Source of the DNA: Gammaproteobacteria bacterium
GTDB lineage: Bacteria; Pseudomonadota; Gammaproteobacteria; Burkholderiales; Rhodocyclaceae
DNA: 49,716 nucleotides
Direction: 5' to 3'
NCBI GenBank assembly: GCA_029289265.1
Contig: JARFTX010000022.1
Coordinates: 1 to 49,716, forward strand
The position numbers were made by a program, and so were the translations under genes. The notes beneath the pieces were generated by a model. It saw only the letters and a program-made list of their open reading frames with translations, ran no database searches and was not told where the DNA came from. This document shows positions 8,642-16,300 of the stretch, one piece after another; within the stretch, counting starts at the first letter, position 1, and each line of letters begins with the position of its first letter.

Positions 8642-9519
8642 GGCGGGCCATCCTCGGTCGGCCGACGCGCAAGGCCCGCACCCGCCGCGCATGGGGCGGC
8701 GTCGGATTCGCTACCTGGGGGCGGGGCCGCGGCGAGCCCGCGGTAGAGCGCCGGACGGCGGTCCGCGAGGTAGGGATTGGTGCGGCGCGAGGCGTCCAGG
8801 CGGGCGTGGTCGAGCGCTGCGAGGAGCAGCGCCTCGTCCGGGCCGGCGCGTGCAAGCTCGGTGCCGTCGGGCGCGACGATGCAGCTTGCACCGACGTAGG
8901 CGAACGCGCCCTCGGTGCCGCAGTGGTTGGCGTAGGCGACGTAGAGCTGGTTCTCGAAGGCGCGTGCCGGCACCAGCGTGCGCGCGACGAACTCGTAGGG
9001 CCGCATCAACGCGGTGGGCACCGCCACCAGCTCGGCGCCGGCGAGCGCGAGCAGGCGCACCGTCTCGGGAAACTCGACCTCGTAGCAGATCAGGATGCCG
9101 ACGCGCACGCCGTCGAGCTCGGCGAGCGTCGCCGCGCTCGCGCCGGCGTCGAAGCGGCTGCGGTCGGTGTCACCGAAGAGATGGCTCTTGCGGTGATTGG
9201 CGAGTCGCCGGCCATGGCGGTCGATGAGCTGAGCGGCGTTGTAGACGCGCCCGCCGTCGAGCTCGGCGTAGCCGTAGAGCAGCGCGAGGCCTCGGCCCCG
9301 GGCAATCGCGCCGAGCGCCCGGGCGCTCGGGCCGTCGGCCGGCTCGGCGAGCCGGTCGGTCGTGTCGCGATCGAGTGCGTAGCCGGTCAGGCAGAGTTCA
9401 GGGGCCACCAGCAGGCGCGCACCCGCTACGGCTGCCCGGGTCGCCGCTGCGTCGAGCGCCGCCAGGTTTGCGGCGACATCGCCCGAACTGGGGTGGGACT
9501 GCAGGAGCGCGATCTTCAT
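8638..9519 (-). CDS. Carbon-nitrogen hydrolase, probable 4-guanidinobutyramide amidase
   Basis: This 293-residue nitrilase-superfamily enzyme has the full Glu-Lys-Cys catalytic triad visible: Glu in APELCLTGY (about residue 41), Lys in NHRKSHLFG (about 110) and Cys in GILICYEVEFPE (about 144). Such enzymes hydrolyse amides or nitriles to acids. Its stop overlaps the start of the amine oxidase gene. In the arginine-oxygenase route it would convert 4-guanidinobutyramide to 4-guanidinobutyrate plus ammonia. The last 25 residues are Ala/Pro/Gly-rich and probably disordered. If the oxidase used tryptophan instead, this would be an indole-3-acetamide hydrolase; context argues for arginine. Confidence 0.82.
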   Translation of the reverse strand: MKIALLQSHPSSGDVAANLAALDAAATRAAVAGARLLVAPELCLTGYALDRDTTDRLAEPADGPSARALGAIARGRGLALLYGYAELDGGRVYNAAQLIDRHGRRLANHRKSHLFGDTDRSRFDAGASAATLAELDGVRVGILICYEVEFPETVRLLALAGAELVAVPTALMRPYEFVARTLVPARAFENQLYVAYANHCGTEGAFAYVGASCIVAPDGTELARAGPDEALLLAALDHARLDASRRTNPYLADRRPALYRGLAAAPPPGSESDAAPCAAGAGLARRPTEDGPP

Positions 9520-9546
9520 GGGCGACCTCCTGAAGGCCTCGCCCGG

Positions 9547-9562
9547 CGCCTCGCGCGAGGCG
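9547..9562. terminator. Perfect 16-bp palindrome after hemerythrin gene
   Basis: CGCCTCGCGCGAGGCG reads the same on both strands and sits 10 bp beyond the stop of the minus-strand hemerythrin gene. It is the likely terminator hairpin of that gene, although no T run is present. Confidence 0.4.
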
Positions 9563-9571
9563 GGGAGGTGG

Positions 9572-9997
9572 TCAGGCGTTGCCGCCCGCCGTCTCGATCC
9601 ACGGCCGGTAGTCGCTGTCGGTGCCGCAGATGTGGTGGATCAGCCAGTCGCCGTAAAGAAACAGCATCATCTCGGTGAGGCTGTCGGCGTCGCCCTCGTC
9701 GAAGAGCTGCTCGAACTGGCGCACCTTGGCGCGCATGAAGTCGTGCTCCTCGATGTGCGACATCAGACGGTCGTCGGGATAGCCCGCGTCGACCATGAGT
9801 TGCTCCTCGAAGACGAAGTGCTCGTTCACATAGTGCGCGAGCCGGTCGAAGATCGTGCGCGTTTCGCCCTTGGCGGGGAGCCTGCCGCCCTGGAGCTGTG
9901 CGTACAAGTCGTTGAGGATCGCCAGCAGCCGCTGGTGCTGGCGGTCGATCTCGTCATGGCCGACCGAGTAGTCCGCCTTCCATTCGAATGTCGTCAT
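9572..9997 (-). CDS. Bacteriohemerythrin
   Basis: A 141-residue single-domain hemerythrin, a four-helix di-iron protein that binds O2 reversibly or senses it. The ligand pattern is visible in order: HDEIDRQHQRLL (first His pair), HFVFEEQLM (His-x3-Glu), HIEEHDFM (two His) and IHHICGTD near the C-terminus. The start MTTFEWKADYSVGH is preceded by AGGA; an ATG nine codons upstream has no ribosome site. It stands between the C-N hydrolase gene and a dioxygenase-like gene on the same strand. A second hemerythrin is encoded at 29024-29440. Confidence 0.92.
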   Translation of the reverse strand: MTTFEWKADYSVGHDEIDRQHQRLLAILNDLYAQLQGGRLPAKGETRTIFDRLAHYVNEHFVFEEQLMVDAGYPDDRLMSHIEEHDFMRAKVRQFEQLFDEGDADSLTEMMLFLYGDWLIHHICGTDSDYRPWIETAGGNA

Positions 9998-10221
9998 CGG
10001 CGCGGTCCTGGCGCTGGAATTCATGGCGAAGCGGGTCGTCCGCCGAACGGGGAGGTCGCCGCCGCAAGGCGTCGCGCAAGTCTCCCACGCTCCGGCACGG
10101 CAAGCCCACGTCGGAACGCAGGCACGGGTAGCAGGCGGCGGGCCCGGCGAGCATCTTGCCATATTTTCCGGGTCGGGTTCGTGCCCGATTGCACATTGAG
10201 CCGGCGGGTGCGCCACGGTGT

Positions 10222-10857
10222 TCAGCCGATCGGCGCCAGCACGACGTCGAAGCGCCCGCGGGCTATGCCCTCTTCCATCTCGAAGCGCACCCAGCGGCAG
10301 TCGTCGGTCCCGCGGTCGACGAAGTCGAGCCGCTCGCGCAGCGTGCCGCGCTCGTCAAGCCAGTATGACTGGGTGACCAGTGGCCGGTGCCCCTCGGCGA
10401 CGAAGCGCCAGTGGATGTGACGACGGCGGTTCCCGTAGTGGCCGGGCACGATGCTGTCGAAGCGGAAGTCGCCGCGCGCGCCCGTGAGGCCGACGCCGCG
10501 CAAGTTCACCTGCTCGGGCGCGTAGCGGCTCACGTCGCCGCTGCCGTCGGGGTGGTAGTCGCCGTCCGCGTCGCAATGCCAGATTTCCACCACCGCGCCG
10601 GGCAGCGGCCGTCGGCCGTCGGGTCCGCCGAACACGGTTCCGGCGATGCGCATGGGCGTGCCGGTTGCGCCGTGGCGGTTGATGTCGGCGAGTGACGGGG
10701 CGTTGCCGACGTAGAACGGCCCGGCGGTGGTGGCGGCGGTGACGCCGCAGGCGGCGGCGCGCGCCGACGTGGCGCGCAGCAGCCCGGCCGCGACCAGCGC
10801 TGCGCTGAGCGCGTGCAACACGTCGCGCCGTCCCGGGTTCGAAAAGCGGTCGTCCAT
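10222..10857 (-). CDS. Exported intradiol dioxygenase-like protein (Tat signal)
   Basis: This 211-residue protein opens with a twin-arginine-type signal (NPGRRDVLHALSAALVAAG, then TSARAA), so it is probably exported folded. The mature part (about 33-211) is a beta-sandwich of the intradiol ring-cleavage dioxygenase family. It includes TAGPFYV, VEIWHCDADGDYHP and IVPGHYGNRRRHIHWRF, the latter carrying the Tyr and two His expected to bind non-haem Fe(III). A second ligand Tyr is probably the one in DGDYH. Cytoplasmic catechol and protocatechuate dioxygenases are longer and lack a signal; the exported single-domain form is less studied, and its substrate is unknown. An ATG at 10857 with GGAG upstream is chosen over an ATG 22 codons further out. 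Confidence 0.8.
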   Translation of the reverse strand: MDDRFSNPGRRDVLHALSAALVAAGLLRATSARAAACGVTAATTAGPFYVGNAPSLADINRHGATGTPMRIAGTVFGGPDGRRPLPGAVVEIWHCDADGDYHPDGSGDVSRYAPEQVNLRGVGLTGARGDFRFDSIVPGHYGNRRRHIHWRFVAEGHRPLVTQSYWLDERGTLRERLDFVDRGTDDCRWVRFEMEEGIARGRFDVVLAPIG

Positions 10858-10911
10858 GGGCAGGAATCTCCGTGGGGTCGGGTGTTGGGGCCGGGGGTGT
10901 CGGGCGTTGTT

Positions 10912-10932
10912 GGGCAGGCACAAGGCCTGCCC
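10912..10932. repeat. REP-like hairpin (GGGCAGGC / GCCTGCCC)
   Basis: A perfect 8-bp stem with the 5-nt loop ACAAG, followed by CCTACGG, lies between two minus-strand genes. Its form resembles short palindromic units dispersed in many environmental bacterial genomes. Only one copy was noticed in the window. It could also end transcription of the small gene upstream (11037-11237). Confidence 0.4.
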
Positions 10933-11036
10933 CTACGGTCGCTGTGGGGTCGGAAGCGGGAGCCGGAACCCAGGGTCGCCGGCCCCGCCGTCGCCCGGTC
11001 CGGGTGTGGCGGCGGGACCGCGAGTCGGGCAGCCGC

Positions 11037-11237
11037 TCAGTGCATCTCGGTCGGATGGTGCCGCTTCAGAATCGAGCTGATCTCCGGCTCGATGGCGTTC
11101 GGGATCATGACCTTGACCTGGAGGTGATCGTCGTCGAGGTAGATCTTCTCGCGGTCGAGCCCGTCGTTGATCAATTCGTCGAACACGTTGGCGAGTGCAT
11201 CCCTGTTCTCGTATGTCGCGGTGATGGTTCTGGTCAT
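11037..11237 (-). CDS. Small protein of unknown function
   Basis: A 66-residue protein starting MTRTITATYENRDALANVFD, with a strong AGAGGAGA ribosome site 7-9 bp before the ATG. The likely pattern is beta-alpha-beta-beta-alpha (YENRDALANVFDELINDG, then KIYLDDDHLQVKVMIP, then EPEISSILKRHHP), a small ferredoxin-like fold by eye. There is no signal peptide or membrane segment. It looks like a real gene because of its ribosome site and balanced composition in this GC-rich background. I cannot name the family, although stress-related small proteins share such a layout. Confidence 0.65.
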   Translation of the reverse strand: MTRTITATYENRDALANVFDELINDGLDREKIYLDDDHLQVKVMIPNAIEPEISSILKRHHPTEMH

Positions 11238-11559
11238 GCGTGTCTCCTCTTGCCGTGACGGCCCCGATCGGGGCAATCGGCCCGGCCCGCCGCAAGTCCT
11301 GCGGTGCTCGGACCGTCCTGGAGCGCGATGCGCCGCCGCGCCGGTCGAACGGCCGGGGCGCGGCACGACGGCGACGTGTCCGCGAAGTTGGATTGCGCGG
11401 CGGGCGCCAGGTTCAAGCCGCGGGGGCGAAGCCGCCCCGCGCGGGAGTCCCGCAAGCGCGGCGGCGCAGCCTGGTCCGTGCCGGGCTCATGCCGAGTGCG
11501 TGCGGCGGATGCAAGCGCGCCAGGGACGCGTCGTTCACAGGCCTTCGCGGACCGAGCGG
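11238..11559. other. Intergenic region between small gene and def
   Basis: This region of about 320 bp contains no gene I can support. Close to the small gene (11261-11274) there is a perfect 14-bp palindrome, GCCCCGATCGGGGC, possibly an operator or part of the promoter region for 11037-11237. The rest is GC-rich and featureless. Confidence 0.4.
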
Positions 11560-12093
11560 CTACTCCGGTGGCGTCCCGAGCTCGGGGAAGAGCACATCGG
11601 TGAATCCGAAGCGCGTGAAGTCGCGCACGCGCATCGGGAAAAGCTTGCCGATGAGGTGGTCGCACTCGTGCTGCACGACGCGGGCGTGAAAGCCCTCGGC
11701 CTCGCGCTCGATCGCCCGCCCCAGGGGGTCGAAGCCGCGGTAGCGGATATGACGGTGGCGGGGCACGACGCCGCGCAGACCCGGCACCGACAGGCACCCT
11801 TCCCAGCCCTCCTCCTCCTCGTCGCCGATCGGCACGATGGTCGGATTGACGAGGACGGTGCGCGGCACCGGCGGCGCCACCGGGTAGCGCGCGCTCGACT
11901 CGAAGCCGAAGATCACGACCTGGAGGCCGACGCCGATCTGCGGCGCGGCGAGCCCGACCCCACCGGCGGCTTCCATGGTGTCGAACATGTCGGTGATCAG
12001 CGCGCGCAGCTCGGCCGTGCCGAAAGCCTGCACCGGATGGGCGGACTCGAGCAGACGGGGGTCGCCCATCTTGAGGATCGGTCGGGCGGACAT
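11560..12093 (-). CDS. def: Peptide deformylase
   Basis: This 177-residue metalloenzyme removes the N-formyl group from nascent proteins. The three family motifs are all intact: [10 protein letters not shown] (about 45-54), EGCLSVPG with the metal-ligand Cys (about 106) and [11 protein letters not shown] with the two His and catalytic Glu (about 147-157). Length is normal for a type I enzyme. It stands alone here rather than next to fmt, so it may be a second deformylase (the copy beside fmt, if any, is outside the window). It is divergent from the receiver-PP2C gene. Confidence 0.93.
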   Translation of the reverse strand: MSARPILKMGDPRLLESAHPVQAFGTAELRALITDMFDTMEAAGGVGLAAPQIGVGLQVVIFGFESSARYPVAPPVPRTVLVNPTIVPIGDEEEEGWEGCLSVPGLRGVVPRHRHIRYRGFDPLGRAIEREAEGFHARVVQHECDHLIGKLFPMRVRDFTRFGFTDVLFPELGTPPE

Positions 12094-12438
12094 GGGTATT
12101 CGACTCCAGGCGGATGCGCTCGCGGTGTGCCGATTGTGCCCGCGTTGGGTGGCGCGGCCAAGGGCACGTGGGCGCGCGTCGCACAGCGTGCGCTGTCCGC
12201 GCTATGGCGATCCTGGTGCGAGAGGGGTTTCGGACGCCGCAACTTAGCCTGATAATCGGCGTCCTATACCACGCATATGGTAGCGACGAGATTCGAACAA
12301 GGTGAGGGCGGATCCCCCAGGTTCCGCGCCGAGCGGCGGACACCAACGCCGTGGAGACAACAACGTTCGTCCCCGACAGGCGCCCGGCTGCGGCATCGCC
12401 GGCCCGAGGTCGCGTGCGGGGACTCGGGAGGGTGCGCG
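12094..12438. promoter_or_regulatory. Divergent region between def and receiver-PP2C gene
   Basis: These 345 bp between divergent starts hold no supported gene. The stretch 12240-12300 is clearly less GC-rich than its surroundings and is the likely promoter area. It also contains a piece resembling the 3' end of a tRNA on the minus strand (12278-12298). Close to the right end, GGGAGGG (12426-12432) is the ribosome site of the next gene. Confidence 0.4.
12278..12298 (-). other. Possible tRNA 3'-end remnant
   Basis: Read on the minus strand the bases are GTTCGAATC (a canonical T-loop) followed by TCGTCGCTACCA, a plausible T-stem half, acceptor strand and CCA-like end. The rest of a tRNA is missing: upstream bases do not complete the T-stem, and no 5' acceptor strand GGTAGCG lies at the right distance. 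It may be a leftover attachment site or chance. Confidence 0.3.
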
Positions 12439-13620
12439 GTGACGGCACGAATCCTGGTCATCGACGACGACCCGGCGATCCGTTCGATGCTGGGCCTGTA
12501 CCTGCGCGGCCTCGGCTACGAAGTGGCGACCGCGGCGAGCGGCGAAGAGGGGCTCGCCGCCGTCGGGCGCGACGAGCCGGCGCTGGTGCTGTGCGATCTG
12601 CGCATGCCGGGCGTCGACGGCCTGGACGTGCTCGCCCGGCTGCGGCGTGGTCATCCCGACCTGCCGGTGATCGTCGTCTCGGGCACTGGCGCGATCGCCG
12701 ACGCGATCGCCGCGCTCAAGCTGGGCGCAGCCGACTACGTCACCAAGCCGATCGAGGACCTGGAGGTGCTCGACCATGCGATTGCGCGCGCCCTCGAGCG
12801 CGTGCGCCTAGTCGAGGAGAACCGTGCCTACCGCGAGCATCTCGAGGCGGCCAATGCCCGGCTCACCCGCACGCTGCGCCAGCTCGAAGAGGACGAGGCC
12901 TGCGGCCGGGAGATCCAATTCGCCCTGCTGCCGGCGCCGAAGGTGGTGCTGGGCGGGTTCGAGTGCAGCAGCGTTCTGGCGACCTCGGCGATCCTGAGCG
13001 GAGACTTCGTGGACTACTTCACGATCGACGACGACCACTTCGGCTTCTACATCGCCGACGTATCGGGCCACGGTGTGCCCTCGGCGGTCGTGACGGTGCT
13101 GCTCAAGGGCTACGTCGGCCGCTATCTCGAGTACTTCCGCTGCTTCGGCGATCGCAGCATCGCCGAGCCGGCGACCCTCCTCGGTGCGCTCAACCACGAC
13201 GTGCGCGCGGCCCAGCACGGCAAGTACCTGACGATGTTCTACGGCTGCGTGACAGTCTCGAGCGGCCGGCTCGACTACGCCAACGCCGGCCAGATGCCGT
13301 TTCCGTTGCTCTACGACGGCGAGGGCGTGCGCGAGATCGGTGGCCGCAGCCCGCCGGTGGGGCTGTTCGAGTCGCCGCGCTATGCCACCCAGTCGCTCGA
13401 AATGGGCGCAACCTTTGCGTTGCGGATGTTCTCCGACGGCGTGCTGGAGCTGCTTCCGGACGACGGGCTGCAGGCGAGAAAGGACGCGCTGCGCGCGCTC
13501 GCCGGCGAGCCCGGCCGCGACGCGGCGCAGCTCGCGGCGGCGCTGGGGCTCACGCAAGGGCGCGTGCTTCCCGACGACGCCAGCATCCTGTCGGTGCGGA
13601 GGCTGAGCGGCCATGACTGA
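12439..13620 (+). CDS. Response regulator with PP2C/SpoIIE phosphatase output (HsbR/RsbU-like)
   Basis: A 393-residue protein. Residues 1-125 are a receiver domain with the acidic pair DDD at 10-12, phospho-acceptor Asp about 53 (LCDLRMPG) and Lys about 103 (YVTKPIED). A coiled-coil linker (about 125-165) leads into a PP2C/SpoIIE phosphatase domain (about 170-390) with GDFVDYF, DVSGHGVPSAVVTVLL and MFSDGVLEL. Such proteins dephosphorylate a STAS-domain antagonist to switch partners. The GTG start follows GGGAGGG with good spacing. The stop overlaps the STAS gene by 8 bp. Pseudomonas HsbR also carries a C-terminal HATPase kinase domain, which is absent here. Confidence 0.88.
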   Translation: MTARILVIDDDPAIRSMLGLYLRGLGYEVATAASGEEGLAAVGRDEPALVLCDLRMPGVDGLDVLARLRRGHPDLPVIVVSGTGAIADAIAALKLGAADYVTKPIEDLEVLDHAIARALERVRLVEENRAYREHLEAANARLTRTLRQLEEDEACGREIQFALLPAPKVVLGGFECSSVLATSAILSGDFVDYFTIDDDHFGFYIADVSGHGVPSAVVTVLLKGYVGRYLEYFRCFGDRSIAEPATLLGALNHDVRAAQHGKYLTMFYGCVTVSSGRLDYANAGQMPFPLLYDGEGVREIGGRSPPVGLFESPRYATQSLEMGATFALRMFSDGVLELLPDDGLQARKDALRALAGEPGRDAAQLAAALGLTQGRVLPDDASILSVRRLSGHD

Positions 13621-14152
13621 CGAGGGCCGGGTGCTCTACGCGCGGCAGGGCGGACAATGGGTCCTGCGCTTCGAAGGGTCGATCCGCTACACCATGGCTC
13701 ACGCCGTCGATCGCTTTCTCGACGAGCTGTTCGCTCGCGAACATCCGGAGGTGGTGAGCGTCGATCTGACCGCCGCCACCGCGATCGACAGCACCGGTAT
13801 CGGCCTGCTGGCGAAGATCGCCGACGGTCTGCGCCGTGCCGGGCGCCGGGTGCCAGTGGTGTTCTCGACCAACCCAGAGATCACGGAGACGCTCACCGGC
13901 CTGTGTCTCGACGAGGTGTGCGCGATCGTCGAGCAGCGGCCGCAGCCGGGCGAGGCGACCGAGATTCCGGCCACCCATCCGGACGAGCGTGAACTTGCGC
14001 AAACCATCACGGCGGCGCACCGTTTGTTGTGCGACATTGGAAGCCGTAACCGTGCCGCCTTCGAGAGCGTGCTCCAGGCATTCTCAGGCGTGGCGGACGG
14101 ATCCGGCGCGACCCCTGCGGGAGGTGCCCAGGATGAAGGACGACGTGCGTGA
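13613..14152 (+). CDS. STAS-domain anti-sigma factor antagonist (HsbA/RsbV-like)
   Basis: A 179-residue protein with an N-terminal STAS domain (about 8-110). The phosphorylatable Ser is in TAIDSTGIGLLAKI at about residue 63. When dephosphorylated by the neighbouring PP2C protein, such antagonists bind an anti-sigma or other target. A C-terminal extension of about 65 residues (HPDERELAQTITAAHRLL onward) is helical at first and then low-complexity, and is not part of the STAS fold. The gene overlaps both neighbours (8 bp with the phosphatase gene, 20 bp with the kinase gene), showing a tight operon. Confidence 0.85.
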   Translation: MTDEGRVLYARQGGQWVLRFEGSIRYTMAHAVDRFLDELFAREHPEVVSVDLTAATAIDSTGIGLLAKIADGLRRAGRRVPVVFSTNPEITETLTGLCLDEVCAIVEQRPQPGEATEIPATHPDERELAQTITAAHRLLCDIGSRNRAAFESVLQAFSGVADGSGATPAGGAQDEGRRA

Positions 14153-15839
14153 TTCGCTGCACGGCCAGGCCGTGCGGCTAAGGGCGGAGCTCGAGCGCAC
14201 CCGCGCGCAGGAGCGGCGCGCGCGGGCGCTGATCGATGCGGCGCCCGACGCCATCGTCGTCGTCGACACGGCCGGACGCATCGTGCTGGTGAACAGCCAG
14301 ACCGAGCGACTGTTCGGCTACGAGCGCGCCGAGCTTCTGGGCCAGCCGATCGAGATGCTCGTGCCGCTGGCGGCCCGGCCGACGCACGTGGCGCGGCGCG
14401 ACGCCTTTCTGAAGAATCCGGCGGTGCGCCCCATGGGCAGCGGGCTAGACCTTTCGGGTCGGCGCAAGGACGGCGCCGAGGTGCCGGTCGAGATCAGCCT
14501 GAGCCCGCTGCACACCGAGGACGGGCTGCTGGTGTCGGCAGCGATCCGCGATACCACCGAGCGGCGCGCGAGCCAGCGCGCCCTGCACGAGGCGCGCGAC
14601 GAGCTCGAGCGCCGGGTCGGGGAGCGCACCGCCGAGCTGGAACAGGTGAACCGCACCCTGCAGGCCGAGATCGCCGACCGCCACGAGGCGGAAGGGGCGC
14701 TGCGCCAGGCGCAGAAGATGGAGGCCGTCGGCCAGCTCACGGGCGGGGTCGCGCACGATTTCAACAATCTGCTGACGGTGGTGATGGGCAACCTTCAGAT
14801 CCTCGCCCAGCATCTGCGCAACGACGCCTTTGCCACCGAACTCATCCAGGCCGCGCTGGGCGCCGCCAAACGCGGCGCCGACCTCAACCGCACGCTGCTC
14901 GCGTTCTCGCGCAAGCAGAGGCTCGCGCCGGCGCCGGTCGATCTGAACGAGCTGATCGGCTCGATGGAGGCGATGCTGCGCCGCACCCTGGGCGAGCACG
15001 TCAGCATCGTCGTCAATTGTGCCGAGCCGCTGCCCCGGGCGGTCGCCGATCCGGCCCAGCTGCAGGCGGCGCTGCTCAATCTGGCGGTCAATGCGCGCGA
15101 TGCGATGCCGCGTGGCGGCACGCTGACGATCGAGACGGCTGCGGTGGTACTCGACGAGCACTACGCGGCGCGCGAGGTCGACGTTGTGCCGGGGCGCTAC
15201 GTGATGCTGGCGGTGTCGGACACCGGCACGGGCATGACGCCGGAGATCGTTGCGCGCGCCTTCGAGCCCTTCTTCACGACCAAGGAGGTCGGCGTCGGCA
15301 GCGGGCTCGGTTTGGCGATGGTGTACGGCTTCGTCAAGCAGTCGGGTGGGCACGTCAAGATCTACAGCGAGCCGGGCATCGGCACCACGGTCAAGGTCTT
15401 CCTGCCCGAGGCGGGCCAGCCGGTCGAGGCGATCGCGCCGGCCGCCGAGACGGCCGCGGTGCATCCGGCCGGGCACGAGAAGGTGCTGGTGGTGGAGGAC
15501 GAGGACGACGTGCGCCAGCTCGTCTGCCGGCTCCTCACCGCGCTCGGCTACCGCGTGCTGCCGGCGACCCAGGGCCGCTCGGCGCTCACCATCCTCGACC
15601 AGGAACCCGACATCGCGCTGCTTTTCACCGATGTCGTCCTGCCCGGCGGCATGAACGGCCCCGAGCTCGCGCGCCGTGCCACCGAGCTGCGGCCCGGGCT
15701 CAAGGTGCTCTACACCTCGGGTTACACGGGCAATGCTTTGCAGCAGTTCGAGGCGGTCGAAGGCGAGGTGGCGCTCGTCAGCAAGCCGTACGCGATCGAG
15801 GAACTCGCGCACAAGGTGCGCGCCGTGCTGGATTCGTGA
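14133..15839 (+). CDS. Hybrid sensor histidine kinase (PAS-HisKA-HATPase-receiver)
   Basis: This 568-residue protein has no membrane segment and is probably a soluble sensor. In order it shows a PAS domain (about 25-145; IDAAPDAIVVVDTAGRIVLVN), a coiled coil (about 145-195), a histidine phospho-acceptor box GGVAHDFNNLLTVVMGNL, an HATPase with VNARDAM, SDTGTGMTPE and GSGLGLAMVYGF, and a C-terminal receiver (VLVVEDEDDVRQLV, LLFTDVVLPGG, SKPYAIEEL). The start ATG follows GGGAGG and overlaps the STAS gene. Its own receiver may act as a phosphate sink or relay, and the adjacent receiver-PP2C protein is the natural partner, which would couple a PAS-sensed signal to the partner switch. Confidence 0.9.
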   Translation: MKDDVRDSLHGQAVRLRAELERTRAQERRARALIDAAPDAIVVVDTAGRIVLVNSQTERLFGYERAELLGQPIEMLVPLAARPTHVARRDAFLKNPAVRPMGSGLDLSGRRKDGAEVPVEISLSPLHTEDGLLVSAAIRDTTERRASQRALHEARDELERRVGERTAELEQVNRTLQAEIADRHEAEGALRQAQKMEAVGQLTGGVAHDFNNLLTVVMGNLQILAQHLRNDAFATELIQAALGAAKRGADLNRTLLAFSRKQRLAPAPVDLNELIGSMEAMLRRTLGEHVSIVVNCAEPLPRAVADPAQLQAALLNLAVNARDAMPRGGTLTIETAAVVLDEHYAAREVDVVPGRYVMLAVSDTGTGMTPEIVARAFEPFFTTKEVGVGSGLGLAMVYGFVKQSGGHVKIYSEPGIGTTVKVFLPEAGQPVEAIAPAAETAAVHPAGHEKVLVVEDEDDVRQLVCRLLTALGYRVLPATQGRSALTILDQEPDIALLFTDVVLPGGMNGPELARRATELRPGLKVLYTSGYTGNALQQFEAVEGEVALVSKPYAIEELAHKVRAVLDS

Positions 15840-15851
15840 GGGCGGCGCGGG

Positions 15852-16130
15852 TCAACCGAACAGGCCGAGCCCGCCCACGGCGATCAGCACCGCGACGATG
15901 GGCGCGGCGATCAGGGCAACACCGGTGCGCATGCGCAGCGACGGGTCGTTCCAGCCGGGCGCCGCGGAAGTCTTGCCGCCGTCCTGGCGAGCATCGCGCA
16001 GTGCCGTCATGCACAGCGCGATGCCGGCTGCCGCCGACACGAACACCAGCGGCCAGGCGAGAATCGACAGGAAGACGCTGAGCGGAAAGACCAGCGTCGG
16101 GACGAAGAGGTTCAGTTGGATCGGCGGCAT
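15852..16130 (-). CDS. Small membrane protein of unknown function
   Basis: A 92-residue protein with hydrophobic helices at about 6-22, 25-44 and 70-91, separated by a polar segment (LRDARQDGGKTSAAPGWNDPSLRMR). The start MPPIQLNLFVP fits the first helix, though its ribosome site is weak. It is convergent with the kinase gene (12-bp gap) and lies about 170 bp downstream of the E2 gene on the same strand. The family is not recognised. Confidence 0.55.
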   Translation of the reverse strand: MPPIQLNLFVPTLVFPLSVFLSILAWPLVFVSAAAGIALCMTALRDARQDGGKTSAAPGWNDPSLRMRTGVALIAAPIVAVLIAVGGLGLFG

Positions 16131-16300
16131 GGCGGGGCTCTGCGGTGCGTGGCGGTCGTGCGCCGCCGGGCATGGCGGCGGCGCGTGCGGCGATGGTATC
16201 ACCGCGGCGCGCGTGCCGGACGGACCGGCTGGCCGACGCCGATGCGCGGCCACGGCGCGTACGACGGCCTCATGACGTTCCCTGCGTGGCGGCCGTGCGC

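Noticed and set aside
12278-12350. Complete tRNA gene on the minus strand
   Set aside because: T-loop-like bases are present, but the T-stem does not pair and no matching 5' acceptor, D-arm or anticodon arm follows.
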